This document shows, piece after piece, positions 1 to 12,900 of a stretch of 64,000 bases of DNA. The notes under the pieces are model-generated. The model was not told the DNA's origin and ran no database searches. It saw only the letters and a program-made list of their open reading frames with translations. The stretch's first letter is position 1. Every line of letters begins with the position of its first letter. The position numbers and the translations under genes are program-made. The stretch covers positions 5,850,415 through 5,914,414 of the forward strand of contig JABAKD010000020.1 of NCBI GenBank assembly GCA_012845835.1. Direction: 5' to 3'. This stretch comes from Undaria pinnatifida. Its lineage: Eukaryota; Sar; Phaeophyceae; Laminariales; Alariaceae.

Positions 1-123
1 CAGGGGGGGCAACAGGAGGAATAGAAGGGAGACCGCGGTGGACGAAGGCAGGAAGGAGATGGCAGACAGGGTAGCAAGGTACCAGGCCGACTAGTAGGTA
101 CATAGCACTTTTCGTCTTTCTCT

Positions 124-413
124 GGGGTATTTTTTTCCCCTTTGTTCCCTCCTTGCGTGTCCAGGTTTTTGGCTCGTGTTCGGATTATCTTATTTTGGTT
201 TTACTTTACTTTTTTTTATTTCATTTTATTATGTTTTTTTTCCGAGCTTTGGCTCTCCTTTGCGGTTGGGTTGTTTCTTCGATTTCCCCTTCATTTTGTT
301 TGTTTCATTTTTTGTTTTATTTTTATCTTTGTTTTTATTTGTTTTCTTATTTTGTTTTTTGTTTTTTTGTTTTTGTTTTTGTTTATTTCGTATTTCTCTC
401 TTCCAATGTATTT
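124..413. repeat. T-rich low-complexity tract
   Basis: The plus strand is almost entirely pyrimidine with a GTTTT/GTTTTT microsatellite from about 300 to 395. The long hydrophobic or lysine-rich open frames here on both strands are by-products of this composition and are not taken as genes. Confidence 0.9.
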
Positions 414-497
414 CTGTTGCTGACGTATGTATGTTGTGCCTGTCGTACCCAGTACTAGGGCATGACATTGCGTTGTCGAATGCATTACGATGCATTA

Positions 498-619
498 TCT
501 CTGTGTCGTGGCTTGTGACCACAGAGCTGATCTTTCTAGGGTGAAGAATCAGTACGGACACTGGGTGTGCTGGATGTCGACGAGTAGAAGAACGGTTTAA
601 TGTGAAGAACACACACACA
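498..619 (+). repeat. Dispersed 122-bp repeat (family R5), copy 1
   Basis: These 122 bases recur without a visible mismatch at 11512-11633. Both copies end in an (AC)n run, like a retroposon tail. More diverged relatives lie at 46020-46255 (same strand) and 43020-43210 (opposite strand), where the homology extends further upstream. The near-identity of the two copies suggests recent movement or gene conversion. Confidence 0.8.
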
Positions 620-644
620 GTGGTTACAACCTCGTATACCGACG

Positions 645-890
645 AAAGTCGATTTTGTGAGTTGTGGTTCCACACAGGACTACTTGTAAAATCGAAAAAT
701 ACGTGACGCACAGTGCGAGAGCGCGGGTTGGCAAAACATTCAACTTGATGAGCGGTGGGAATGCTAAACCCTCTGAGATAAAACGCCTCTGAGATAAAAC
801 GAAGGAAGGTACGGGGAGGGCGGAAGGAACGACACCGGTCTGTGACGACGGCTTGTCCAGAAGCACGCCGAGGGTAAAAGCCTAAGCTTT
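645..890 (+). repeat. Degenerate SINE-B relic
   Basis: The 3' part (about 790-890) shares the order 'GGAGGG...GTCACAG-like...GGCTTGTCCAGAAG...CGAGGGTAAAA' with the copy at 43905-44510. The 5' part is too diverged for a convincing B box. This is an old copy. Confidence 0.5.
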
Positions 891-1537
891 CCACGGGTGG
901 AGCTGGGTTTGAGCTGGGAAATAAAAGCGACGATGAAGAATAAAGGGACCAGCTTGGGTACGTCATTCCTGACTGTCTGTAGCTCAATGTTTGAATGCAT
1001 CTACAACATTGAGTGATGGTCTATGATACGTAGGGAACAATAATGGCACACAGAAAGTGCAAAAGCTCGAATTGGTCACACTCGATGCGTCACTTCGTTG
1101 CGGGATGGAGAGTTTTCCCTTTACAGAAACCCACGTACAATCTAGAGCAAGAAACTACCGCCTGCTATTCCTGCTCGCCGTAGCTTGAAGTGCCTGATGC
1201 TGCTGCAGTCTTCGAGCAATTGAGCCTGTGTTAAACGTGAGACATGATCCCGCCACTCTGTTTTATTCCGGTGTGCGTAGTTCCCACGCCGATGCTGCTC
1301 CACTTTGTGGTCGTGTGTACTGCTGCCCCCCCCGCCCCCCGCGTCCTCCCCTCTCCCCGTCGAGTCCACCCACAGAACGTGCGTTGGAGTCGCACATACG
1401 GGGGGCATCACCGCTGTTTTTGTATAAAGCGGACTATATTACTGTTGGTGGTAACAGACATCGTGCAAGTGTTTTCTTTCGACCTGCGAACGTCACCATA
1501 GCAACCGTGCGAGACAGCCAGGGAAGGGTACGTGAAA
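891..1537. other. No recognisable gene
   Basis: Open frames on both strands overlap here, including one ending at a plausible donor near 1529, but no homologous motif or matched splice pair was found. A C-rich stretch lies at 1325-1370. Confidence 0.4.
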
Positions 1538-1804
1538 ATGGTGCGTGCCCTCACCCCCCCGACCCTTGCCCTCCCGGCGCGCCCTGCACCAACGTTCCCT
1601 GTGACCTGCCATTGCTTTCTCTGTTCTCCGTCCCTCCGGCCTGACCGAGGAAGGCTTGTTCTGCGGCGTCTCCGTGATATGAAACCCTACAAGGCGGTAC
1701 TGAGAGAGGCCCGCGCGCCTTCTGCCGCGACTTTGAACGCCGCCACGGCGAGGGCTATGCTGCTGGCGACCGCAGTGACCCTCGCGAGCCTGGGCACTGT
1801 GCGG
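1538..1804 (+). CDS. Probable 5' or internal exon of an unidentified protein
   Basis: The plus-strand frame is open from an ATG at 1538 to a strong donor (GTGCGG followed by GTACGT) at 1804/1805, phase 0. Alternatively the exon starts after a pyrimidine-rich acceptor ending in GACCGAG at 1649, giving 155 nt in the same frame. The part after 1650 is the convincing one: it is GC-rich at third positions and encodes a basic segment (RLVLRRLRDMKPYKAVLREA), then an Ala/Leu-rich stretch that could be one membrane or amphipathic helix. No family was recognised and the next exon was not found, so this is a partial model. Confidence 0.4.
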
Positions 1805-2329
1805 GTACGTGACTTATGTTATATATGTGATGCATGAGCTGTATGTGCGTAACAGTAAATACCCAGGTGTGCCACAAACGCCACGAGAATGTGGTGTACC
1901 CAAGCTGTTAGGGAGGAAATGTTGTTTTTGCACCCGTCCGTCCGCGTGTGCATGCTCGTGCGCGTGCATTCACAGGAGCTCGCGAGTTGCTTTTGCGTAG
2001 TCGGAGGTGTAGTATTTTTCGCTTCTGTGGCGTGAGGTGTAATCTTGCGTAGCATTTTCGTTTGTGAAAAAATGGCATCCAAAAAACTTAACGCCACCGA
2101 AAAATTAAACTTCCTAGAATGGTCTACTCTCTTGATGCCATTGTTGTCAGCCAGACTAACATGTCTAAGCCTGGAAAATACGCATATTCCCACTTCTTAA
2201 GCACCGTGAGAAATTTTCGGTGCAATGTTTGCATTCTGCTGGGTACACTGGTATCGTGTTGCGCGTTGTATACGTTGCGCTGACCCCTCGTAGGTGGTGT
2301 GGGGACGCCACGCGGAATCCGTGCGTATT

Positions 2330-2560
2330 GTTGTTTTTTTGGTTTGACGAGAGATGAGGCCCACGTTTTTTGTCGTTTGGCGTGGCGCACCGAGCGGATC
2401 CGCGTGCGCGCGCATAATTTTCGGCTTGAGTCCTCCCACCGTAGACGTGCAGCAAATTCCAAGATTTTTCTGAGCTCCTAACATGAGGATCTCAATGTCT
2501 CACCATCACCCGAACCATGACTTCGAAGGCGATTGTTCGCGCAATCCGACTACGAACACT
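2330..2560 (-). repeat. Dispersed repeat relic, relative of 47190-47420
   Basis: The segment after the GTGCAGCA motif near 2448 matches the one near 47338: ATTTTTCTGAGC(T/C)CCTA, then a ctcaat-tctcac block, then ATGACTTCGA. On the minus strand both give an open frame starting MLGAQK followed a few residues later by CCT. The shared reading suggests a decayed mobile-element ORF or a conserved element end. The type is unknown. Confidence 0.5.
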
Positions 2561-3243
2561 TCTATACCCCAGCCCTAAAAAAAACGATATACCCGTTAAC
2601 GTGTCCGACTAACTGGTAGTTCTTCACTTGAGGAGGTCAACCAATCAGAACGTCAGAAGGTCAGAAAAAATATTAGTTCACCCAAAAAATTCAGTCCCTG
2701 CCGCGAGGTGACTCGCTTGTCGTCTCTTCTCATCGTTGGTGCCGCGATACGTCAACAACGCAGCACGGCAGAAGAGGAGCGATCGACTCTTCAGAGTAGC
2801 TCCGATTCGTTTGTGGTCCAGAATATACGTTGTTTTCCTGTCCTTGCACAATTTTCAGTTTTCATCTCTTTTTTTGTGTCTTTGTTTCTCTCTCCCTGTC
2901 CCTTTTCTCTTTGTCTCCCTCTGTCCTTTTCTCTGCACCTCTCTGTGTCTTGGTGTGCTACGGTCACGTTCGCCTCAAATGCTGGAAAAAATGCACCAAA
3001 CCACCACCAAGACAACTCTTGAGGGCATTTTTGCGCTGGCCTGGCAGCAATGGGCGAGAGGCAGGCGCCCGTGCACGCCTCACTTTTTTTCGCCAAGCTA
3101 AGCGCATCGGTCTCTGACCCTCAACGGAACGGCAAGACCATTGCGTCGCGGACAAGATTATCGCGGGACGCTAACACGTTTGGCTCGAGCTGTGTGTGCG
3201 TGTGGGGAGCGGGGGGGGGCAGACTGACGCAGCGTAGCATGGT

Positions 3244-3275
3244 GTAGCTCTGTGTAGCTCTGTGTAGCTCAGCTC
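3244..3275. repeat. 11-bp tandem repeat
   Basis: About three copies of TGTGTAGCTC(x) in a row. Confidence 0.8.
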
Positions 3276-6200
3276 TGGCGGGTTGTATCGACAAAGGAGC
3301 TGTCAGAAAAGAGACGACAGCCACGGTTCGGCAAGTGATGTTGAAAACATCTCAAAGCGCACGAAATGTAGCGACGAAGTTAACCTAGATGGTGTATCAT
3401 ACGCGACCGACGCATCACGCAGCTTGCCAAGATAAACTTCGATCACGGTTTTTGTCGCCGTCGCAGCTGATGTAGTTTTCATTTTTGTAAGAAACAGGTA
3501 ATCACGAGAAGGAGGAAGGGCAACCTCTGGGACGGGTTTGCTTGCCGTTGCCCTTCAGCAGTGTCTTTCAACCGCAGAATATATTGGGAGTTTCTGTGGG
3601 AAACACAGTTGGCACCAGTACATTTCGGCGAGGTTGCATTTGACAGCAGCGCCAGCTGCTGGTGTTGTGTGCTTTACCGTACCTTGTGTGCGGCGTTTTC
3701 CATTGCGCTTGGACACGATCCATCGGATTAAACCTGTTTACGTTGTTGCTGGTATTGGTGGATCTGAGCTTAAACCCCGCTTATTATTCCGGCCGCGAAA
3801 AAAGGAGAGCAGGCTTTTTTTTTGGGGGGGGGAGCAGACGCTGCCGTCGCCTGTTCTTCGTGTCGCGCACTGTGCTCGTGCAACTCATAGTACCTGCACG
3901 GCCGGTCGTTGAGCTGCGGCAGCGGAATGTCACGATTAATCAAGTTTGTTCTGTGTGATTATCCGACTTGGTTGTTGATGCTTTCCATGCTTGATACCCT
4001 GGTAACTGGCACCTGTTATGTAGCTGAAGAGGTGCGCAGGGCCTAGCGTTGAGATGGTGCGCAGCAGGGGCTGTTGATGTCGGGTGCTGCATTTGACAGT
4101 CCCCATCACCGCGACCGCATCACCGCGCTTTTCGTTGGAAAAATTGATATGTGCGGCAGCTGGTTTTACGTACTAACAAGGCGTAGTCGCCATTGCTTGA
4201 GAATGCCTGTACATGGCCGATGCTTGCTGTAGCTTACGAACGTTTTAATTTCGTTGGATTTGTGGTTTTACAGTAGTGTTTATTCCAGCATGAACAGACT
4301 GTGGGCGGGGTGATTGAGACCGCGCACTGTTCTCGAATAGTTGTTTGTTTGTCTACGGCAGACTCGTGCCGACGCTCGAGCCGATTTGCGGTAAGGTTAA
4401 GATGCCATCAGGTATATACTAATTTGCACCTACCGAGGGGGCTGCGAAACGGTTGAACCGACACTCGAGCCGATTAGCGGCGATGTCGAGGTACGAGTAC
4501 AAACCATAAAATGATATTCCAGGATGCAACCGATCGCCATTCCTTTCCGATCCGTATCGTGTCGCACAAATAAAAAATCTAGGAACAGCCCTTCTCGCCT
4601 TGCCTTCTACTCAGTGTACTGCAACAAGAACCTACCTGTTGTCGTCGAACATAGCCATAATACCATGGTGGTAGCCGAGAGTGAGGCCAGAGTGGCACAC
4701 GAATTTTTACTAGGAAAATAATAAACGGACGGACGGACGGACACTTTTGGGCTTGCCGCCAGAGAACCCCAATAAACTTGAAAACAAAATAACGAAATTT
4801 CATCTCACGGCCGTGAAACATATTTGCGTGCTTTTGATAGTCCCCAGGGTGTGCGCCGGTCTCTTTTTCGTGGAGTAGGACGACCGGTTGTTCGGGCGAA
4901 AGACCCGAGGGGTCAACGGCCTCGCCCCAATCTGGCATTGAAGTTGAGACCCGCTCCTGAACTAGTAGCACGTGTACCGTAGTAGTAAAATAATGTGTTT
5001 GTATTTATCTCTCGCGTGAGTCTCATACGCATTGACTCCACTCGTCGTAGTCCGCTTCCTCCCCATCGCGGCCAGACCCCGCCCTACACCCACTGCGTTC
5101 AATACCAAAATCTCACCCCTCCAACGAAACATGACGCAACGACAGCGCCACTCCTTCCCGACCTGCGCCCCTGACTGTTACTATCTTTGGCAGAAATCGG
5201 CCAAGAGAACAACAACCAACGTCGACCAGGTTTTGGCGGAAATATACAAAGCGGAGTGAGGGCACGCTCGCGCGGGGGACACCGCAAGATAACGCCAACC
5301 TCATTGAAACCTGACCCTCTCGATATATGAAAGCTTCCCAGCTTCAAGGTGGCGCCCGCCCTAGCTGTATCATCCCGTTGCAGGCGGCCCTTCGCAACTA
5401 AACCCCCCGACAGAACGCCAAGGCGGAAGACGCAAACGCGTGTCGTTGGAAGCACTGGGCCAAGTTTCAAATAATTACTCCTAGTACTGCCTAGGGCTTG
5501 AATACAAAACGCACCAACAGCAACGCCGGGAATACTAGAAAAACCAAGGTCGAACCCACTAGAATGGATTTCGCCCATCACAAGGGCTTGAAACCAAAAA
5601 TAAGCGCGCTCCAGCAAGTGCTATCAGGGCAAAACCTCAGCGCGCTTTTGAACCTACGACAATACTCGCCCCACAAGCTCCCTTACCTCCCTCCCCCTCC
5701 CCCTCGCGCCGCACGAAGACACAAGGTGCCGAAGTCCGTTTTACGAGCGGTTTTTGAAAGGATGCAGTTCACCCTTCATGCGACTCGCCGAACACCTCAC
5801 GGCGCTTCGCGCTTGGTGCAAGCGATGTCTGCCTGGGTGGTGAAAACACGACGTGCTCCGTCCGGGCATAGTAGGGATGCGAGGGTCTAGGGTCATACGA
5901 CTACGGTCATGCACAAACTGAGTACACCCCCGCCCTCGCCCCCGCGCCCCTCCCCAAGCCGCTCTCTGCATGCCTGTGCGAGTGCGCGCCTGTGTTTGCT
6001 CCGACCCAAGCGATCTCACTAAAACAATCCCCCCACTCCGTCCTCCCTGGTCCCGCTGCCCTCCTCGCTTCTTCCATCCTCGAAGAAACGTTGAATCAAA
6101 ACACGCATCATTCACCAAATCTCCCCAGCGCTAACCGATCACGCGCGGGAGTTCACCCAAGGCATCTAGTCCCTGCGTCACTCGAAGAAACGCACTGACC

Positions 6201-6950
6201 GCCTTCTGCCCCCCCGCAGCCTCGCTGCCGCTACCGCCGCCGCCATCACCACCGACACCCCACGCACGCCGACCACGCTACAACCCCGCTATTAATAGCG
6301 ATTATACAACAGCGCGGAATCAACAAACGTTTCTTCCCTGCTCGCCATCCTCAAAGAAGCTCATACTTCCCGCGCTCTCGTGCCGTAGAGAAAGCAGCAC
6401 TGCTGGCTAGCAAACGGTTCTAAATGATAGCAAAATACCAACTTTTCGTCGGCAAAACGTATCAAAAAGTGCCCCAAAGCATAAGAAAGGGCCTTCAACG
6501 CCCCGGCCCCCTCGAAATCAGCCAGCCACCCCTTCCCCCCCAGGGGTCGAAGAGCCAGAGCAAAGAAGAGAAAGGACACCCCATATCAGAACGACCGCCA
6601 CTGCCACTACGATACGGCGGCAGCAGCAGGCACATACAGTCGTAGGCCGCACACTAAACGAGGGGCCGTTTGCACACCGACCCTGGGTAAAAACTGGTAT
6701 TTACGTAAACGAGAGCCTACCTGCCCAACTAGTACAGCGGTCGAAAACAGCGGATCTCCACCCACAACAACAAAGAAAGGAAGGAGCAGAAGAAGAGGAC
6801 GAAACGCTAGTTCGCCTACAACAACAACTAAAACTGCTGCGTAACTTCCAAAGGTGGGCGGGTGGGTGGGTGGATGGGTAGGTGGGCATCGCCTTGGGGT
6901 GGGTCTCCGCTCAAAAAGACGCGGTATTTTTTCTTGTAGGTAGGTGTCTC

Positions 6951-9900
6951 TTAGGACGCGATCATGGCTTGCGCCTCCTCTTCGTCGTGCTGCTTCGAGG
7001 CCTGCGCGGCCTCCGTGCGGCGACGCTCCACCTGCCCCGTGGCGATCATGCCGGCAAGAAGGAACACCCCGAGGACGAACAACCAGAAGTACACCCACAG
7101 CGCCGTGTGGTTCCTGTTTCGATAGTCAAGAAGTTATCGTTCGCGACATTTAGTACGAATGCAATAGCAGCAGTTGTTGGGGTTGAACGAAGGCCAGACC
7201 AGCAAAGGACAAGCAGAACAATCTAGCAGCAGGCGCGCGCAATTACATAGCAAGAAACGCTAATTAGGCGTCGAGGCTCAACTCTTATTCAGTTGCCACT
7301 ATAGATGGCCAGGGGGGGGGGAGGGGGACCCCTGACTGCTTCCGAGAACATTATTTTTGTTTTCGGTTGCCCGTCTCGCGGTCATCGCGGGAGGAGCTTG
7401 CAAAATCGCTTGCGAGAATGCTGATGAATCGCAAAGAGGCTGTGCTGGTGATCGAGACCATTTGATCCATCGCCGGTTGTCATGGTCAAAATACCGGCGG
7501 CCATGGCGAGAAACGTACCCGACGCGCCCCACATCAAGCTTTCAGGCACACGGGAAGGAAGACGGGTGTGGCCCTCTAGGTGGATGCGCACACAAGGCGA
7601 GGAGCGGACTCGGCGCGCTTGGGAGTACTTCCTAAGGGGTGCCAACACGTGATGTCGTCAATGATTAGCTCTGATGCTCATGATTGCGACGTACTCGTAC
7701 TCGTACGCTCCAGTTTTTGGTAGTCTCAAAAATGCGGCCTAATTCTCCCTCTCTAGAAAATTGAAATCATCCAGCCCAGCGAAATACATATCATACCTGC
7801 CACCCTGCCCCACACCACATCAAGTTTTCACACACCAGTGACCGAAAGCGCATGTGACCTTTTACGTGGATGACCGTGTGGCCCACGCAAGGCGGAAGCA
7901 CGCGGCGTCTCTAGGGTCTCACCACCCTTGAAAGCGTAATACGGAGCCCATCGTCTGTGCGATGCGCTCACGAACACAATACTAAATGTAGTACTCGTCA
8001 CGTAGCATTTATCTATACAACTCAACGTACGAGTATACAACGTCATCGCTCTGATCTGGCCTCGGACACAACTTCGCATGGAGATCAGAGAAGGCCGTAG
8101 CGGCGAAAGCCAGAAGCTGATAATGTGTGGATGAGGTGGGGGACGACGTCGTGCGAGCCGAACTGTGCGGCTGTTTCTTATCAGTCAGGGTGTATACATC
8201 TCGTCATCATTTCATCAACTTTTTTAGTCGTCCCATCAGGTGGCCCGAGACGACGTTGTTGTTGCCGCTGCCACTGTCTGGAAGGATTTGGTTACCGCCA
8301 TCGACGCGTTCGCATGACAAAGCACAAGCGACCAGGACAAGATACTCGGCGTCTTATGAATATGTATGTCGTTGATATACAAGACACCAGTCCAAAGCAG
8401 AAAAACAACAACAAAAAACGCCTTCCGAAAATCCAACCAACTCTCTACGTGCATATTTGGTGCAAGCCGTTGTCGAGGCTGGCTTTCGGTCGTCCCGGGA
8501 CAAGGCCATGGCGGATGCCAGAAGCTAGGTGTACGGCCGATGCGGGGCGTATGTACAGCCGCTGCGATGCTATAGTGTGGGGAATGGAGTTTGACTTGGA
8601 TGCGTGGATGCGGGCGGGGTGGAGGTGGGAGGGAAGATCGGAATCCAGAGTCTCTCTCTAGGTGCTTCTTACAATTTGATGATGCATAGTACGGAGCTCA
8701 CGAGAGTGCGCTGGGATGTACGGAGGTCATGAGTGGGTGGGGGTGGGGGGAAAGGGCGGTGTGCGAGCTGTGTGATGTGGGGTATACGACCGCGACTTCT
8801 CATCAGCGTGTTGTTGTTGTTCTCACATTAACTCGCAAATCAAGTCCGTGGTCACAGGACAGGCTCCAGTCACTCTGGAGCTGACGAATACTCCAGGGAA
8901 AAAAACACGGTGGTACACGCATAAATCACAGCTGACACAATTTATGCCTCCACCAGAAACATATAAAAGTGAAATCGGGAGTCAGCCTACGATGTGCCAG
9001 GTCCATACTGGTGCATGCGTCTCACTACTCGCGCCTGGGAAAACTGACTATACCGCTTGCCACCCAAGAAAGACTACCACGTATATATTGCACGTAGTAC
9101 CTATCACTACGCATACGCACGCCAGTGTATAATGGCCACAGGGTTTGTTTTTTTTTTCTCACACTTCCACTTTCCAGCTTCTGGACAAGCCATGGTCACA
9201 GGTGTCGTCCCTTCTCCCCCCCGGTTCTTGCCTTCAATGTTTATCGCGCATAGGGTTCTGCAATCCCACTGCTCGTCGATTCTTCATCAAGTGTTGCTAA
9301 CTCACGCTCTCGCGCTTTCCGCATGTCAATTTGTGCACAATAAAAAGTCCCAACGAATTTACATGAGTATGGACTCGGCGGGGCTCGAACTCACGAAACT
9401 GACATATACCAGGCGCGAGGATAACCTGAAACGCCACCGAGGGTGTACGATACGTCTGGCGATCACCAACTTTTTTTGTCGTCAAATATACTGGGGAGTA
9501 GACTGGATTAACAACATCTCCTTCCCAAAATGTGTCGTTTTATTTGAGAACAGACTCGAATGCATAAAAACGCGGCCTCGAAACCCTAGTAAACACTAGG
9601 AAATAGAACGGAATAAGGACCCAAAAAAGTGCCCTCAGACGAAGATGCCCCCAGAATTTACATCCGATTTGTTTACTCGAGAGGGGCATAACCGAAGAGT
9701 AAGCCCTGAGGAACTGACCACAGACCACAGGCTAGGTATTGTCTATGTTATTAACAAAAATGATTCAGTATGGACCCCTACCCTGAGACCGTGTCTTTGG
9801 GTCAAATTTCATAATAATGGTGAGGAAACGAGTCTAAACTTTCCAAGACCGAAAATATAAAAAAAGACCGGGCGCCTTCTGTACGCATACTACGAGGTAC

Positions 9901-12900
9901 CTGTGACCAACCAGGCACCAACCACCATTGGCTCGTACCGGGTACAAATTACTAAACGTCAAAATGGAAACGAAAGCGATGACTTGACGCATTTAGAAAT
10001 TCATTTTCTTCCATTAGGTCATTACTCACACAGCAGTCGGATTCCGCCAGTCGAAAAAGGCCATTTTCGACTGGACGTTTTTTCGACTAGATTTTTCTGG
10101 TCCTTCTTATCGTCAGTCGAGTTGATTTTATAGTTGTTGTGCTCTTCCTAAAGGCTGTTGATGTGAGGGAGTATCACACCGCTGTACTGCTGTATGGCAG
10201 ACGAAAATCAGTTGGCAGCTCTGTGCTTCGCGCGTTCCCCGCGAGCAACGCGTGCTTCGCGCACGACGAACCCTCGTCCAGCGGGTTGGTGGCGTTGGAG
10301 TTTAGCCGAAAGCCGCCAAAGCTACGTTTGTGGCGTTGCACTCAGCCGAGAGCCGCCAAAGCTACAGCAGGCGAAGCTGTTGTTGGCAAAATGGCATCGA
10401 TACCGCGCGCTGCTGTCGTCGTGTGATACACGCTGCTGGCGAGCGGAGCTAGGAATGCGCCAAGCTGGCTTGCAGTGAGAAGCAACAGCAATGATAGCCA
10501 AGCCAGCGTCGGCGTTGTTGTGTGATACTGCTGTGTGGTAACTGGTATGGGTGCGTGGGTGTGTGCTTTGTGGTGGGATGAGCGATGCGATGGGTCAGAA
10601 AAACGTGTAAAACTTATTCGACTGAGTTTTTCGACTGGCAGATCCAGTCGAAAAAGTCAAGTTTTCGACTGGATCCCCCAGTCGGAAAACTCAGTCGACA
10701 AAAGTCGCGTCGAAAAAGCTATTCTTCGACTGTGCAAGAAAGTCCGACTTGGGCTTCAGTCAAACAAGGCCGTTTTCGACTGACAAATCCGACCGTGTAA
10801 GAAATAGCCTTACAGCAGCAGTATCGGCACTTCCGCTGCTCCCTGTACATTCGGCCAAACACGACGTCACCACAAGAGCACTGGAAACTCATGGCGACGG
10901 TGCCGGGGTCCTCCTGTAGCGCGGTGCCTTTCCAGACGACGATACCCGCACCAAAGCAGGACCCGAACAACCCCGATGTAGCGCGGCACCACAAGACAGT
11001 GAGTTTCACCCGTTCCAATGTAGTACTAAAGTGGGCAACCAGGTACATTCACGTAGAGAAATTGCAGCCACCCTGAATAGTGAGCCGCACTAATAATAAG
11101 CACGCACGACGAAACGCCCCCTGCGACGATTTTCGAAGCCGAGCGATGGGGGTGCACGCAACGAAAATGGCGACGTTGGGGAGATATCGCCGACATCTTT
11201 CCACAGACGTATCGCTCGGCGTTCACCACCTACTAGTAATAATTACACTCTGCTTTGTTGGGGAGGGAAAAAAACCTCGGAAATCGTCAGGAGGTGTTAT
11301 TTTGCTCGTTATACGATGAATAACGCGAATCAGAGCTGCACTATTAGGCGCCCTCGATGTGGAGGCGTTGTGGACAGCCGCCTTGGCGGTTAGGCATGCT
11401 TTATTGCAAACGCGGCGTACGACGCCACACCCTCCAGGGCATACGTGGCCGTCAGGAAGCTTTGGCGTAGCCGTCTACCAGGCACAACAGCAGTTCCCCA
11501 TGATGTACATGTCTCTGTGTCGTGGCTTGTGACCACAGAGCTGATCTTTCTAGGGTGAAGAATCAGTACGGACACTGGGTGTGCTGGATGTCGACGAGTA
11601 GAAGAACGGTTTAATGTGAAGAACACACACACACATGACAACTCTTTTTTTTTTTTTCTTCTTTTGACAACGTTTGTGTTTGTACATCTCGTGCGCTGGG
11701 GCTACACCGTAGGCAGCTACGTACTGCTGCGGCATTGTTGTCGTAGCGCTACTGCTGCAATGCTATATCAACGGTCGTCCTGCACTGGGCTGCTGACGAC
11801 ACCTAATTGCCAAACGCACACCATGGATGCAAACAGAACTTTGCACACTCCAACTCTGCTCCCGCTTGAAACCGTGATCCCCTGATCCCATCCCGCGACA
11901 TGATCCAAGATCCAGCTGAGGCTGGGGAGCACTACTATTAGCTGTTAGTCGCACCACTCGGCGTGCGAACATACAAATAAATAACTATACACATGCTCTA
12001 GTTTAGGCACAGCATGAGCGACGATAGAGCGACGATGCAGAACTACACGTAGTTTGTGTTGGTAAAACAGATAAGTGTATTTGCTTTTGGCTGTAGCCGC
12101 TTGATGGAAACCCTCGATTTCGATTAATTCGGTCGGGGTGGGATCGGGGTGCTTGGTGGACCTTACCGGCGGCTAACTACATGTATCGCCCAGGAGGGCC
12201 AATTTGGAGGGCTCAGCCCCGGGTGGGATCAGGTCCGAGTGGTGACAAACAGGGTGCCAAGCGGGAGAAGCAGGGTCGTGGTGTGCAATATAAAATTGCA
12301 CACCTGGTTTGCAACTAGGGCTCGTCCCAACCGCTGTGCGTTGAACAGGGAGGGAAAAGGGCCGCTATGATGCCGTGGCCGCACTACACGAGTGAAAGGA
12401 CGGTCGACGCACTACACCAGTGAAAGATGGTCGAACGCGATAATGCGTCGGCATCTAACGTGGAACGAGGTCGCGGCAAGCAAAAAAAAACGCCGCGCTA
12501 AACCGGGGGCACGAACTGCTATCATGTAGAAAAAAATGGAAGCCCCACTGATATTTCCACCATTAGGCCTCGAGGTTTGGATTGCTCTTACGTTAGTACC
12601 GGGTATGTACAACGCCAATCCAGCAGACGTATCATACCTCGTGGACATTCATTCACACACATAGTATCATACGTTGGGTGATACGTGTCATTCGTGGTTG
12701 ACTATTCAGTTGAGAAAGGAATTATTAATTTTAGAGAAGCGCCAAACCGTCGCGCAGGTCGGGAAAGGCAGGAGACACCAAGCGCCCGAGGCAGGGCCAA
12801 TCTCACTAGTCGGCGCAAAACAATCGGTAGTCGCCCCGCAACCCGCAACGTGCGTATCCAGCCGAGTTACGATACATGCGATAACATTGGAACGGAGCAC

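Larger units (their letters stand above)
1805..6950. other. Long stretch without a supported gene
   Basis: No splice-consistent coding series was found. The stretch holds a repeat relic at 2330-2560, an 11-bp tandem at 3244-3275, a short GGAC run near 4725, and a strongly C-rich, CT-biased region at about 5040-6300. Bases 6300-6950 may hold the 3' UTR of the minus-strand gene ending at 6951. Confidence 0.5.

Noticed and set aside
142..987. Long hydrophobic (plus) and Lys/Asn-rich (minus) frames at 0.1-1 kb
   Set aside because: They follow a T-rich microsatellite and the SINE/R5 repeats; no splice or domain support.
2119..2283. 54-codon plus frame starting ATGGTCTACTCT
   Set aside because: Single short frame without splice partner or family; composition not distinctive.
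10719..11048. Cys-rich minus frame opposite the 10816-10998 exon
   Set aside because: No minus-strand acceptor at its upstream end; the plus reading has clean splice sites.
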